Assembly (NCBI GenBank): GCA_002270565.1
Contig: NQMI01000062.1
Location: 152,014-216,013 of the forward strand
DNA: 64,000 nucleotides
From: Stenocarpella maydis
Lineage: Eukaryota; Ascomycota; Sordariomycetes; Diaporthales; Diaporthaceae
Direction: 5' to 3'
Of the stretch, positions 12,412-25,700 are shown piece by piece (positions within the stretch are counted from its first letter, which is position 1; each line of letters opens with the position of its first letter). Position numbers and translations under genes: made by a program. A model generated the notes under the pieces. It searched no databases and was not told where the DNA came from. It was given only the letters and a program-made list of their open reading frames with translations.

Positions 12412-15400
12412 TCATGACTGAGAGGCCAGGTAATTAGCGGCCTAGAGGAACCACACGTTAGCCAGTTTTCCGATACGCAAAATCATCACGACTAAGACAT
12501 TAAAGACGCAAATCTCCAAAAAAGGCCGGCTCAACGTACCCTCTCGAGATTGTAATCATACTTCTCCAGCGCATTGAGCGCGTCCCCGCGGCTGTAGCCC
12601 ATGCTTGTCAGGTTCTTCAGGATAGGGTCGTCGTGCTCGCCATCCTCCGTCAGGGCCCTGCCCGGACCGGTGGGCCTGGGGCCGGTGAGGAGCCCGTTGC
12701 TGCTGGCCTCCTTGGCAGGCTCAGCTGACGCCGCCGGGGCTGCTCCGCTGCCTGCGCTTCCCGGCGGTGGCGGGCTGGCTGGTGGCTGTGCCGGAGGTGC
12801 ATCATCGAGGGATGCAAAGATGGCGTCCCAGTCGTGGTTCTCCGACTGTGCGGGGCCCTTGGTGGCACCGCCGGCCGGAGCAGCGGCGGGTGTTTGGGAT
12901 GCGGTGTTGTCAATGCTCGCGAAGTCAAATGTGCTCTCGTTGCTGAACGGGGCTGTGGGGCCGTGGCTGCTGCCCGGTGGAGCTGCCGCCACCTCAGCCT
13001 TGGCCGCCGGGGGCGGGCTGTCAAAAGTAGCGCTGAAGTCGTCGAGCCCAGATCGGCTGATAGTCTGGAAGTCGTCATCGGCTGCGGATCCCTCCTTTGC
13101 ATCTTCCAGGTCGGCAAAGTCATCGTCGAGGTCGTCAAAGGTAGAGCTTTGCTTGGACATCCCTGCCGTCGTCCCATCGCTACCTGCAGCAGCCGGGGCT
13201 TCTGTGCTTGGAGTTGGCTCGGCTTCGGGAAAGCTGCCAGGCAGGGGGGCACTACCAAAGGCAGCTTTGGCCTTGCTCTGGGCAGTCTCGTCTGACCCGG
13301 CGGCTGTCGTATCCGCCTCAACGGCCTTGGCCAGGGACGGCGACGCTGCCTTGTCCGCGGCGTTGGCGGGAGGGCTTGCCGGGGCAAAGTCATCGTCAAA
13401 GCCACCCTGGTCATCCTCAGAATCTGAGGAATCGTCCTTCTCAAGTTCCGAGATTGGAGGGAATTCCGAGTCAAAAGCTGACCGGGCCTTCGGCTGCTCG
13501 GCGGCAGCGGCGTCCTCTGATGCAGACTTTGCGTTCTTGAAGCTGGCGAAAGCGCTCTCGAAGTCATCCTTGGCCTTGGCCTGGTCCATCGCCGAGAATG
13601 GGTCCCCACCAGACCCAGCAGGAGGGTCCGACTTCGCACCATTGAAAAAGGAGCTGGGATCGGCCGGCTTCACTTCCGGTTCCTTGGCCTGGGCGGTCGA
13701 GCCCCCGGTTGCTGTTGCCTGGAGTGGCGCAGGGGCGACCGGCTCTACAGTTGGAGTTGAAACCTATCAATTGTCAGTCCGTAAGTTGGGCTGGGCCGGG
13801 GATCCAAACGGCAACAGGATGCTCGAGCTTACTTGTCGCGGCTCAGGCGGGGCAGGGGCTGGTACGGAGGCTTCACTCGCAAAGGTCGTGTTCCTGCTCA
13901 CATTGGGGCTGTTTGATGTGGGCGTGGCGAACGACCCGGTGCTGGCGGCCGATGTCCCCGTGGTCTGAGGCTTGAAGGCTGGAATGGCAGGGCCAAAGAC
14001 ATCGTCAAAGGACTTGTCATTGTAAGTCTTGGATGCGCCAGGGCTGGCGAAGGCACCCATCATGTCCGTGCTTCCTGTCCTCCGGAAGAAAGGGTTGCTA
14101 CCACTAGCATTACTAAGGGCAGGACTGGCAACTTGTGGCGGGGGATTCGGCTGTGGGCTTTGGCTAAGCTGTCTTGCCAGTTCCGAGTTCTCATTGGCAA
14201 GGTCTTCAGCCTCCGCCTTGAGCTTGTCACGCTCGCCCTCGTTCGTTGTCAACTGCTTCTTGTTGATGGCCACTAGGCCCTTCTGTTGACGAGCTTCGGA
14301 CTTGAGCTTCTCAATCTGGGGCTTGAGCGAGGCAATCTCTGCGTTGACAGCGCGTATCTTCTCTTTGAGGTTGGCATTCTCCTGTTGATCGGCTTGCAGG
14401 GCTGTCGCGACCGTCTGGTACTGAGTCTGCAAATCATGGAGGGTGCCGTCAAGGGCAAGGCTCTCTGCCTGGAGCTTCTTCGTATCGTTGCGGGAGGCGT
14501 TAAGCTTGTCCTGCAACTCGCACACCTCCTTCGCCTGGTTATCATATAGTGTGCGGAGCTGGGCAAGACGTTGCTCAAAGTTCTTCTTCTGCTGTGACGT
14601 CTGGGTGAGCTCGTTCTGCGTGGCATTGCGCTGCCCGGCCACATCCTGCATCGATTTCGAGAGAGTTGAAATTTGGTTGGAGAGATTCGCAAGCTCCATC
14701 GTCTCGTTCATATCATTGCCCTTGGCCTGGGCCTGGGGCTCGGAGTCGCCCAGGAGATCCTCGGCCACGGCAGGCTGAGGTGGTGCTGGTTGAGCACCTG
14801 ACGCCGATCCTCCCGTGGCTTGGGGGTTCAAAGAGCGACCAAAGGATGAAGAAGGCACGAAGGGCTTGAAAGTTCCAGTGGCTGTCGGCGAGGCCCGGGC
14901 AGGCGATGCTGGAGCAAGAGGGCTGGCGCTACCTGCGAATGGATCATTTAATGCAGGAGCACCTGTCGATGCAGGAACCTGAGGTGCTGCGGCTGGGCCA
15001 GGCGCAGATTCCAGCCCGAAGAGGTCGTCAAGAGCAGATGCTGGCTTGGGTGGCTGCGGCGAGTGGGGAGGAGCCTGTTGCGGAGGTGGTACATCGAAAG
15101 CATTGGTAGCTGTAGAGGGCCGCGCTTGGCCTCTCATACTGGGTGGGACCAAATTCGGGGGCAGGACTTGCGGCAGGTCTCCCTGCTTCATGCGCTGTTG
15201 CCGAATCAGGTACATGGCCACGGCGAACTCATCACGGTTGAGCCGGCCCTCAGACCTGATATCTGCAAGGTCCCAGATGTTTGCAAGGGCAGCTTCTGGA
15301 AGATTGGACTGGCTCAGGAATGGCACCGCCTCCTCACCCGTGATGAACCCTTTTTTAGCCTTGTCCAAGCCGTCATAGATAACGTCGAAGCGCTGCTTGT

Positions 15401-16431
15401 CGGCCGGGGTGATGAGCCACGTATCACCGGTGGATTGGGGTGCCAGGGGAGACCTCCCATGCGCACCGGCCAATGGAGAGGCCGTCCGCATCGGGACCTG
15501 GTGCGCTGCCTGCCCACTGAGCTGGCGTGGTATAGCAGAGATGGGCGCGTGTGGACCTCCTGGGCTCTGTGGCCTTCCGGCTGTGGAGCCACGCCGTGTA
15601 GCAGCTTCGTACAGGGGTGCCGGGAGAATGCTGGGAAGAGCCCTAAGCGCCCCAGACTTCATGCTGGTCAGGAGGTGCATAGCGATGACGAACTCGGTCT
15701 GGACCAGGGCGCCCCTCTGCTCTGTGTCGGCAAGCTGCCAGATGCGGCCCAATGTCTCGTTCGGTAGGTTGGACCTCTCGAAGATCTGCCTGGCCTGCTC
15801 TCCACCCAGCAGGTTTCCAGGCTGGAGTTGTTGGCGCTCGAAGAGACCGGCATATTGCGCGACCTTGTCTTGGGTCAGGGGAGGGATTCGGATGGGGGCG
15901 TTGCCGGTCCCCTGGGCCGATATGGGCTGAGGAGAGCCGGTGGGAGCGGGGGCAAGCGGAGGGGGTGCGGGCGTGAAGCCGTCAAACCGGGGGATGGGGC
16001 CGGGCTGCAGGGCGACTTGTAGTGACGGTTCGCGGCCAGCCTGGGCGTGTCCGATGAGGCGCAGGGCGATGCCGAAGCCGGCTGGGGTGAGGAAGCCACG
16101 GTTCTCCTGGTCGGCGAGCTGCCAGATCTCGCCGAGTATCCTCGAGTCCAGCCTTGTCTTCTCGAAGAACTTGACAGCGATCTCTCCGGTGACCACCCCG
16201 ACACTCTCGGTGTCTGCTTGTCGGAAGAGCTGGCCGTAGACTCGCTTCTCGTCGGGACTGAGGTTCAGGTTCGGGGCACCTATGGGAACAAGGACGAATC
16301 AGCATCAGTCTTGCCGTCTAGTCAACCGACATCACTGGCTGTCCTCGGAATCCGGCGCCCTATATAGCCACAGAAACGATTCCCGGCGTCGATGGCGACT
16401 CACCACTATCGGCGCTGCTGCTTTCGGCCAT
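12412..16431 (-). CDS. EDE1: Ede1-type EH-domain endocytic scaffold
   Basis: Ede1/Eps15 proteins arrive early at clathrin-coated pits and bind NPF-containing adaptors and ubiquitinated cargo. Four exons (16431-16404, 16279-13833, 13763-12540, 12441-12412) give 1242 residues. Three EH domains lie near residues 15-105, 142-225 and 294-372. Each carries the typical NLP/GxIWxLAD helix, for example ETLGRIWQLAD and AALANIWDLAD. A Pro/Ala/Gln-rich linker follows, then a long coiled coil (about 535-690), an acidic Ser/Ala-rich region, and a C-terminal UBA domain (NLTSMGYSRGDALNALEKYDYNL in parts). The UBA is completed by a 10-codon last exon (AANYLASQS), which I added because the exon 3 frame otherwise ends prematurely at an AGG/GTACGT donor. 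The short first exon, MAESSSADSG, is the start that restores the first EH helix. Confidence 0.93.
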
Positions 16432-17813
16432 CGTGGGATGTGTTGTGCCAGTAGCCGGGCTTCTGGTTGCAGTATGCTCTGTACTCGTGACGGTCTTTCG
16501 TCCCGAAGAAGGTCGGGCAGCCGATGGCGCCGTTTGGTCGTGGCTCGGGATACGGGGCCGTTGGTTGCGTAATTATTATTGTTTGCGCGAGTCCTCGGAT
16601 GAAATTGACGGGGGAGAGATGGAGGACAGGGGGCGGGTATCAGCCAGACAGACAGCTATCAGAAAGCAGGTGCAGGCACGGAGAAACAAGATGGGAGGAT
16701 GGACTGACTAAGAGACAGGCAGGAAAAGGGAGTTGATGTTCGACAAGAGGCCGGGCGTGCAGGGAAACAAGGACGAAGTGACGAAAGTGGAGAGTCGGTT
16801 GATGAGGCTTAGAGGCTGGGAGATGACCTGCTCTAATTGATGGGGTTGCTTGGCCCCCATCCCATCCTCCGTTTTAGCATGCATCAAAACGGCCAAAACC
16901 CAAGTACGTTGGACCCTCGAAAGCTATACAGTAGATCCCACAACTCGATGCATCCATATCTGCGTTTTTTTACCTTCTTTTTCCTTTTCGTGCCCCCCCC
17001 CCCTTCTTTTTTTTTTATAACAAATCTGCCATTATTATGGCAGCACACTGTTTATTTTCTGGATTAGCCCGCCCTAGCTGGGCTGGTTGGTTACTATGTA
17101 CCCAACGGTCACATCAGACTCCTTTTGCCGTCTTGTTGACCCGTCATCACCAAACTCGGTGCCGAGCTCCATCAATCTGCCCCTGAACCTTCACACAACA
17201 CTCGAGTCCATATTTCGCCAGACTCTCACTGAAGCTCTTTTCTTCACAAATTCTTTTCTTATGTTTATAATATATATATATATATGTATGTATATATATG
17301 CGGCCTGGTCCGCCTCCTTACATGTTGCCTGGACAAGGAGAGGAAACGCATGCGACTATACCTATTTGGAACACTCATGCATACTCCTCAGCGGCAAGAT
17401 AGGCATGCACAATTAATGATGTGGGTCCGTCGCAAGTCCATGAAAAGGGTCGATCCGCTCACGGCTCGTGCACCAGTGCAACAACACCGTGTGTGACCTT
17501 GATCAGGAGTGAATTTCGGGCTTCAAAAAATGCACAGAGGTTTTCTCTTCCCTTGTTCCATTTTTATATTTGAATGTGGTATTGCCGGTCACCATTCCTC
17601 CGAGCTACAAGATGATGCCCAGCAATAATCAGGAGTGGAGGTCGCTTGCGTCGAGTTTAGAAGCCTTCACGCAATGGACAAGGTGAGTGGACTACTTCAA
17701 GCAAGGAGTGCCGATGCCTTCCTGAGCTAGAATCCCGATGTGCGAGACCTTTCCAATCACTCAGGAAGAGCCAACAGAGCAGGAAAAGACAACAAATAGT
17801 CTCATTTATGCTC
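16432..17813. other. intergenic region with simple-sequence tracts
   Basis: Upstream of the Ede1-like gene and downstream of the glutathione transferase gene. It contains a C-run followed by a T-run near 16,995-17,020 and a TA-rich alternating tract near 17,268-17,298. No coding frame is convincing; it probably holds the EDE1 promoter and the transferase 3' UTR. Confidence 0.6.
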
Positions 17814-18735
17814 TCAGTTGGACTTCTCCAGGGCTGGCCTGAAAGACCCAATATGAGTGAACCCCTCCACCTTGGGCGTGTTCAGCGGCGCCATGCCATG
17901 GTCCCCCTTCTTCAGTGCCTCCTGGTACGCCGGCCTCTCGGCCACGTCCTTCAGGTACCGCAGGATGTTGGGGTACGGGCCCAGGTCGACCATCGGGGCG
18001 AACCCCCTCATCGTGGTCAGCGAGCAGACGGACATGATGTCGGCGGCGCTCAGGTCCTCCCCGGCGAGAAACTTGTTTCCCGCGAGCCGGCCGTCCAGCA
18101 GCTTCAACGCCATCTCGTTCCTCTTGTTGGCGACCTGGACGAAGGGCGTGTCGTCCGCCATGCCCGCCAGCCGGAATAACATGACCCTCGTCATGGACGG
18201 CTGCAGCGAGGCGTTGGCGAAGTGCAGCCACTGCAGGTAGTCACCATAGTCTCTGTCGTCGGGCGTCCCTTCTATGTGTTAACTACCTGCCTGCGGGATG
18301 CCAAGGTGATACATTCGGGAGCACTTCAAAACACAAAATTTGGAATATGGGGGGGGGGGGGGCCGGCACAGTAGGGTGAGGAACTCGTGCTTACGGATGA
18401 GACGCGGAACGCCGCTTCCAGGGGCAAGGTTTCCGTGCACGGCGAGGATGTAGTCCACGATGGCGCCGGACTCCGACAGGCTCACTGGCGGCGAGACGGT
18501 TGTGTCCTTGAAATATGGGGCAGTGCCGAAGGGGTTAATATCCTTGAGTTCTTTAGGGGCGAGGCCGCTCTTGGGGTCTCTCTCGTGCACGTGCAGGGTA
18601 TATGGCACTTTGAGCTCCTGGTCACTGTAAGCCGGCGCATCGGACAGCGCGAAGGACGAGATGGGTGGGCACCTCCAAGAGCCACACGATCCTCTCGGAC
18701 TGAGAAAGGTGCAGATGGTGTAGTTCCAGAGACAT
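17814..18735 (-). CDS. glutathione S-transferase, cytosolic fungal type
   Basis: Three exons (18735-18673, 18617-18395, 18271-17814) join in phase and give 247 residues. The N-terminal thioredoxin-fold domain starts MSLELHHLHLSQSERIVWLLE and continues in exon 2 as ELKVPYTLHVHERDP. The cis-proline loop is expected around the NPFGTAPYF segment, and the SESGAIVDYIL helix contains the glutathione gamma-glutamyl-binding Glu-Ser pair. The C-terminal helical domain holds YLQWLHFANASL, LAGNKFLAGEDLSAADIM (the N-capping box) and PNILRYLKDVAERPAYQEAL. It probably conjugates or reduces small electrophiles. Intron 2 contains a run of 14 G bases (18,349-18,362), a likely place for sequencing error. No neighbour suggests a specific pathway. 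Confidence 0.92.
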
Positions 18736-19424
18736 AGTGGCGGGTTTTTGGAGCCTCCGTGGCTATTTTCTGGTCTGTTTCCTTGTGATGGAATGGTGTT
18801 TGGGGTTCGACCGTTGAAAAAAGGCTGATGGTTGAGAGCATGAAAGCTTAATGTGGGCAGGGCGAATGGCCAAAGAAAAGTGGAAACGCCGTGCGCCGTC
18901 CTGCGTGCTTCGTTCCGAACCTCCCGTTCGTGGCGTGGCAGATGCATCCGGCCGAGCTCAGGCCACCCATAGCATGCATGCAAGCCAACCCTCACGCAAT
19001 GGCCAGTGAGCCGTGACGTGAGTTACCCACGGCTCTGGAGGGTTTGTTGGGAGGGGGAGGGCCAATCTCACCAGATGACTGCCAGAGAAACCCGTCAACC
19101 TCAGTTTTGGTCACGGGCTGAACAGTCGAAGTCGTCATCCTCTGGCCATGCGGTCCCCTTGCTCCCAATCTAAGCACTTGGTACACGCAGATTTGGGAAT
19201 TGGACCATTTCCACGGAGCGGCATTATATCGACACCAACTTTCCTTTCGGCGGCAAGTTTCCGCTGGTGTCCACGACCAGGCTTCCTCTGCTGCTTCCGG
19301 CGAAGGGCAACTTAGCACACGATCGGATGACAGGGACCGGCAATATACACGATGAGTCGGCCATAGCCGGTTGTCTATTATTATATACTCATAGACTGCA
19401 TCTATATATGATGTCCCATGCCAC

Positions 19425-20948
19425 CTATTTGCCGTCTCCCTGCTTCACCGGCCCGACCGGACCATCCTCGCCAAACGACTCAGCGCTCAGGTCCGCCGCC
19501 GTGCGCGTGATCTCGTGGCTCTTCTCCAGCCTGGAGAGCACCGCCCACGTCGGCACCAGGCTGAGCAGGAGCCCGCCAAAGTTGATGCCGATACTGACAA
19601 AATGGTTGACGTTGGCCTCGCTCTGCATCGCCCACGCCACGGTCTGCCCCAGGGCCTCGAACCCGCGCAGGATGCCCGTGTGCCGTGACACCGACGACAG
19701 GTCCGTGGTGTACTGGCCCACGAGCCAGTACAGGAACTGCTGGAACGCCTGGCCTGCGAACTGCCAGAAGAAGATGAGTGCGTACGACGCGCCGAAGCCG
19801 CCGCGGAACCAGTCGTGTACGGGCGGGCTCGGCTCAGCGTAGTACTGTGCCTGCAGGATCGCCGCCCAGACCCACGTCCCCGAGAGGACGGTCACGATGG
19901 CGGAGAAGGCGATCCTGGCGCGCTTCTTGATGTGGATGCTCTGGCGGTCGAGCAGAGAGGCGATGATGAAGGAGCTGAATATGCCGGCGAAGTTGGTGAA
20001 GAAGGACGAGAAGGCCCGCGCGCGGACGGTGAAGTACGAGGTGAGCCACGTGCTGAGGAGGCCGTTGTAGAAGTAGCTGATGAAGAAGGCCGGCAGGAGG
20101 AGGAGGATCCGAGGGGATCTGAGAAGGTCCCATACGGCCTTGAACTCGGCTGCGAAGGTCGGCTCCCTTTGAGTCACCACCCGGGTGCCATCCCCGCGCC
20201 AGACCTTCTCCGCGGGACTGAGCAGTATAGCAACTGGCAAACCCAGGCACATGATAACGATGAAAGCGACGTAGGTCGAGGGGCTGACAGAGCCGGAGCT
20301 TGACTTGTCCGCATTCAGTCCCAGGTTGATGGCTCCTCCCACGATGGGGCCGGCAGCCTTCGCCGTCTGCCATATAGCAAGGTAGAACGCTCTGTCCTTG
20401 GGGCTGGGATAGCCGATAATGATAGCAGCCTCGGCCGCCCAGAAGAACCCAGCAGAGATGCCACAGAGGGCACTGCCGAAAAGCATGAACCAGGTGACAG
20501 CCGAGGTGCTGTTGACATAGAGACCCGCGCCGTAGATTGGATATCCAATGCTGCCGAGGGCGAGGCCCCATTTCAGGCCGATACGGTTGTTGATGGCTCC
20601 GGCGGCGATGCAGACCAGGAAGAAGAGGCCGTAGACGAGCGCGTTGGCAGCCGAGACGGCGTACGGCTCTGCGGCTCCTCCGGCCCCCAGGTTGTTGAGC
20701 GCGTCCCACATGCCCGGGGCCGTGAACGACACGCCGCAGGCGACCAAGATCTGGAACGGCACGGACCGGAAAACCGAGGCCACTTTGCTTGGCGGCGGCG
20801 CGGCGGACCCATGTTCGCTGTCGTGTATGCTCTGCTCGGCCGTCGGACTCCCCATCTCGGCGGTGGTCACGGAGGCGGAAAAGGGCAGGGTTCCGTAGTC
20901 TGTTGCTGCGGTGCACCCTTTCGAGGCTCGTGAATCTGGGTGAACCAT
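19425..20948 (-). CDS. UNC93-like MFS transporter
   Basis: A single exon codes for 507 residues with about 11-12 hydrophobic segments. A polar N-terminal tail of about 60 residues precedes the first span (FQILVACGVSFTAPGMWDALNNLGAGG), the signature start of fungal UNC93/DUF895-type major facilitators. Later blocks that fit are AGAINNRIGLKWGLALGSIGYPIYGAGLY (split near residue 125), AIWQTAKAAGPIVGGAINLG, the central loop with VTQREPTFAAEF, and RHTGILRGFEALGQTVAW. These proteins sit in the plasma or vacuolar membrane and have no agreed substrate. The C-terminus is polar and cytosolic (EKSHEITRTAADLSAESFGED). Intron-free coding of this length is usual for the family. Confidence 0.9.
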   Translation of the reverse strand: MVHPDSRASKGCTAATDYGTLPFSASVTTAEMGSPTAEQSIHDSEHGSAAPPPSKVASVFRSVPFQILVACGVSFTAPGMWDALNNLGAGGAAEPYAVSAANALVYGLFFLVCIAAGAINNRIGLKWGLALGSIGYPIYGAGLYVNSTSAVTWFMLFGSALCGISAGFFWAAEAAIIIGYPSPKDRAFYLAIWQTAKAAGPIVGGAINLGLNADKSSSGSVSPSTYVAFIVIMCLGLPVAILLSPAEKVWRGDGTRVVTQREPTFAAEFKAVWDLLRSPRILLLLPAFFISYFYNGLLSTWLTSYFTVRARAFSSFFTNFAGIFSSFIIASLLDRQSIHIKKRARIAFSAIVTVLSGTWVWAAILQAQYYAEPSPPVHDWFRGGFGASYALIFFWQFAGQAFQQFLYWLVGQYTTDLSSVSRHTGILRGFEALGQTVAWAMQSEANVNHFVSIGINFGGLLLSLVPTWAVLSRLEKSHEITRTAADLSAESFGEDGPVGPVKQGDGK

Positions 20949-22700
20949 CGCCGTCTCGCTGCAGCCGCGTGCCTGCAGGCGAGCTGGCTTTTATATCAGG
21001 TCCCGAGGATCTCCGCTTGGTCGTTGCTTATTACGCCATAACTACACATTTAAAGGGGGTATGGAGATTTTTTCATCGGCCGTCTCAGGGCGCGATCACG
21101 CAATCGGTACCCACTCTCAAGTCTCCAGGAAAATACCTGTTTCGGAGGCTCGAGTGCTGGAGCCGCAATTATTATGGCATAATAAATGCTACGCATTCGC
21201 CACATGGTAATTCGAGAATCCATCACTAAGACATACCAGCACAAGCCCCCCATGTGGTCTTGATCCGTCTAAATGTAACAGCAGAGGCGTTTAAGGCAAC
21301 AGGGCCTCATCACGAGGCTAGCACTATTTTATTAGTGGCTATTGTATTGTGAAATTTGTTGTTATCGGTATTGTATTTTTTATTGAACGCTGGGTCTTGA
21401 GCGTGTACGACTGTATGAAGGGACCCCCGCGGCTCCTTTTTTTTTTTTTTAGGGTATTGTGACCGGGTCAAAAACGAAGCCACCTGGGCAGGCATGCCAA
21501 ACATCCACGTGTATATCATGCTGTTCATACGAAACTGCCTCCCAGCCACTAATACTACAATACTACTAAATTAGTATTTGGTATTTAATATAGTAGTACT
21601 GGTATTAGTATTAGGAAAATACTAAACTAACGAACCTAATTTCAACCCGGGAGGTTCTCACCGAATTCATCTATCGGAACGAGGTGGCGATAATGCTAGT
21701 TGAAAGTAATGTCGACGAACAAGACGGTCGAATTCTTTCCTGGACTTGGCCCTCGCTCCAACCCATCGCCACAAGTAAACATCACCTTAAATGAGTCAGC
21801 CACTGGGATGTGGTCTGGGGATCGATCTGACTGGACTTCAGATGTTGACTGGCTGAACATGGATCTGGTTTCGGGTTATTGCATAAGTATAGCTACTCCA
21901 GATCTCTGGCTGCTCAACGAGCTTCGACCAGCTCGTGCAGTAAGACTGTCAATTCAAGATGTATCGGCAGTTGCTTCAGAAGGCAGACGGCAGTATTAGA
22001 GAAAACACACGCGCAAGGAGAAGCATGTCACTCGTATGTTCATGGCCATGATTCAGCCTCATGCTGTTCGCTCAGTGTTGCCGCCTGATACATCCCTTGG
22101 AAGACCACATTGAAGCCCATTGTTATCATGCCGAATGAAAGGCTCTGCCCCTGGCTTTGAATTGGAGATCCTCTTTGGCCTCACACCTCCTGCAGTTCAT
22201 CGGTGGATGGAACGCAGGGACAGTTGGTGACGCCGAAACTAGCCACGGTGGCTAGTGGCTATGATTTAGCGGTGTGGGTACCTGCGAATATTAGTACGTA
22301 TAGACACTCTGTGTTGTTCCCCCGAGAGAACGAGGATATTGAGCTCCATAGCTACGGCGATGTGCTTTACAGGATTCCCTTGCAGCAGGGGTGTCTGACA
22401 AAGGAAGTCACGGCTACCTGCATCGCCAACACACTCTATGAGAAACCTGGGCTACCCTGATTGCTGCCTGACATTCTTGTGGCACAAAAAACAGATATCG
22501 CTGTCCAAGCTGGATGAACCACGACTGCCTCGCTCGTTGCTCCATTCCATGGATCTCGTGTCGTTCCTCTATCTTAGCAGATGCAACCGGAGAACGCCCG
22601 ATATGATCCAAAAGATTTGATGGCCGCGGCACTTGAAATTTTGCATTCTCTCATCAATTAAATCCATCTTGGTGTCACAGCCACCCCTCAGTCCTCGGAA
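20949..22700. other. intergenic region between divergent genes
   Basis: This holds the upstream regions of the UNC93-like and the coiled-coil/zinc-cluster genes. A short palindromic ATACTAA-type tract lies near 21,545-21,640. An 85-residue open frame at 22,203-22,460 has no recognisable domain and I do not call it a gene. The sequence is moderately AT-rich but not RIP-like. Confidence 0.5.
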
Positions 22701-25700
22701 ATGGAGCGCTCAGTGGATGATCTGGAGGCGGGATGGGACCGACGATTTCACAAATTCCGGGAACTCAGATCACGAAGATTATTACGCAGAGCAGCTGCAA
22801 GAGATGAGCTTGACACGGCGGTAGATGAAATCGACGCGCAGATATCGACTCTTCGAAATGGCCAAAACGAGAGCATTGAGGCCTTACAGCGACAAGCCGA
22901 TGCAAAGATACGAGAAATGGAAGATCAAACCGACGAAGAGATCCAGCGGCTTCGGTATGAGGCCCAAAGGAAATCCGCCAAGATCCGGGAAGGGATCAAC
23001 AGGGAACTCGAAGCCCTCCACGTGGCTTCAGAGGAAAAGACCCAGGAGCTGGAGGACAGGCGGTTTGCGAGAAAACGGAAGCACGCAGATGACGAAGAGG
23101 AAATTGATTGGGAATATTATGCGAATTTGAAAGCCCTTGGCAGAACTAGTAGGCCTTCGGTACGCATAGCTTCTCAAACATTGAGGAGAGCATTTTCAGG
23201 AACTAGAACTGACAATCCCAGGCATTGCCGTAGACAACGCCACCTTCCGCAACACTATTTCCGGCAACCCAGCCTCAGGCCGTCGATAACGCCTCGGAAA
23301 ATCCAGCACCATTGACAACGACAAGCCCTGGGTGTCACGAAGGAGTCCCAGTAGATCCCCCAGCGGAGATGCCAGCAGAAATGCCAGCAGATCCGAGGCC
23401 GTCCTTGACCTCCCTTGCATCATTGCGATCGACTGACGATGTATCTGCTTCTCGAGTGACCCGTGACTCGAACACACTTGTACCCACTGGCAGAAGGCGG
23501 CGTTTCGAAGGATTTGCAAAGGATGGGTGCGCCACATGCAGAGGCCGAATATGGAGGTGTGATGGTGCCAGACCAATATGCAGCAAATGCAAGGCAGATG
23601 GGAGACTCTGCATTTGGCCTCGGTCCAAGTCTCACCAGCCAGCTCTTCAGCCTATATGTGAAGACGCTGGCGCAAATGGTCGACATGGCGAGGGCGAGAG
23701 TTCCCGCGTGACCAATTTGAGGTCATCAAACACCGAGTCGGAGTCGACAAGCCCGCCCGTTCCTGGCTTATCCCCGGCATTTGAGTACGATGCCAAGAGA
23801 AGGCCTCCGCAAAGATTGGTAAGGTTGATTGCCCCGGCAGGTCGGGTGCGTGAGTGCGCGGGAAGCTGCCACCCAGTATTATGGCGTTCAATGTCTGATG
23901 ATGACCAGGCTGAGACGGCTGAGCGGACCGTAGCGACGGCCTCAGGCCTGAGCAGGTCGGAACCTCACATACCTGCCCAGCGACCGGGTGTTAGCATCGC
24001 GGACAGCAACTCTACCAACAGACACCCTCAGACTCCTACCCTGGGCCTTTCTTCCTTGCAACCCAGACAGCAGACAGACCGGAACGATCTTCCATCAAGC
24101 GCTCTGGCACTGCCACCGAGACTGCAGGCCACGCCGAGTGTCCCGAATAACAGCGGCCTCATACGCTCAACAAGTCCATCGACAATCAGATTTCAAGAGG
24201 TCTTCAGAAACGTGCGAGATAAGAATTCACAAGAGAAACACTTTATCGTCGAATTTCCGCCTCGCAGCAAAACGTGGTACATCCTGCGGTGTGACGAGCA
24301 CGACATAAACTTCGGGGAGTACCCATGGGCTTCAGCAGGGTGCCATATTGATTGCGAGGCCCACGACTTTACGCCACGGACTCATGAACACTGCGTCTCG
24401 AAGTTGGGGGTCCTCGTACTTGATTGTACTTCCAGGCGCGCAAAGAGGAATAACAGGGCCTACAAGGAGGCCCTGCAGGCTGGGTATAAGCCGAAGCAAG
24501 GGAAGACCAAACCACGAAGAGAGCACAGACCAAGGACGAACCACACCCCCAAGCGCATTCCAATCGATAACGATCCAGCTGAGGGTGGCTCCCAGAGGAC
24601 CGGCCCATTCAGACTGTTTGAAGGCATTGTCAACCAAGTTCCTGGTGAGATATACCAGGGAGGTCTGCAGAAGCCTGGACGCACCGAGCTCCAATGGAGT
24701 CTGGTAGTTTGTTTGCCTCTCAGAAATTGGTATTTATGCTCCTCGTCCTGTCTGTGGCCCTTTCCTTTGACTATCTTATTCAAATTGCTGTGAAATCATA
24801 TTCCCTGTTCATGGTCTCTGTTTCGCCGATATGTATCATTCTTACAAGATTTCGGTTTAGGGAAAGCATCAGCATCTCTGGAGATCTGTATTCAAGTGGC
24901 CTCGCCAAGAGAATGCCACCCTGCTATCAACCCGGCTTCCTAGACGATCCACAATCGGGGGCCACTGAATGGGCTGGGGGGTTCCAAAACGGTGGCCGGC
25001 GGGCAAAAGAACGGAGCTTCCCTTGTCTGCTCCTCAGACGCAGCCTGAAAATACCTCCGTGGGATGAGGAATCTGTGCTGCCTCCTGACAGATGGTTTTT
25101 CACCTGGCTAGAGGCTGTGAGCTTGCGCGATCTATGGTACCAGCACCACCCCACACCGCATCCTCAGTCTGTGAAAGGTATAAATGACGGCCATGAGGTT
25201 GCACGTCAGTTTCGACAGCGGCTTCAGGCAGCCCGTACAAGTGAAGCTGGCAGAGGCAATCCGGAGCGGGTAAGTGCTTGAAGCTACAAAATATCAACAT
25301 GAAAACGCTAATCAGCACGACATACTTGCCAGCCCGGTACAGGGGATGAATCAACCGCTGTCACATATGAGCCCTGTTCTACGCGCAACACTTCAGGAGA
25401 AGCTCCTGAAGTACATGTGGCCACCCGTGAGAGCCAGCAAGTGGGACGAGGTAATACCGAGAGGCCTACATGGCACCACGATCACGAGGTTGTCCAACAC
25501 AGCATCACAGTGTCATTCACCCATCACGATGGGCTAGAGAGCCCGCTTACCCCTGTCCCAAGCTCGGTCGATGACGATGCATGCGATCCGCCCTATAGCC
25601 CAAGGTCAGCCACACCTGACGGTCAAGCCATGCCCCATGACCTCACAGTGCTAGATGATGACTTCGACATCGGTGACTACAACTATCCCCCAAAACCAAC

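Noticed and set aside
12601..13968. 455-codon plus-strand frame
   Set aside because: It is the antisense shadow of the Ala/Ser/Asp-rich region of the Ede1-like gene, produced by biased GC-rich codons.
24645..24650. GTGAGA as an intron donor in the coiled-coil/zinc-cluster gene
   Set aside because: It encodes the Gly-Glu of a family-like GEIY motif, and only the donor at 24,730 keeps phase with the acceptor at 24,860.
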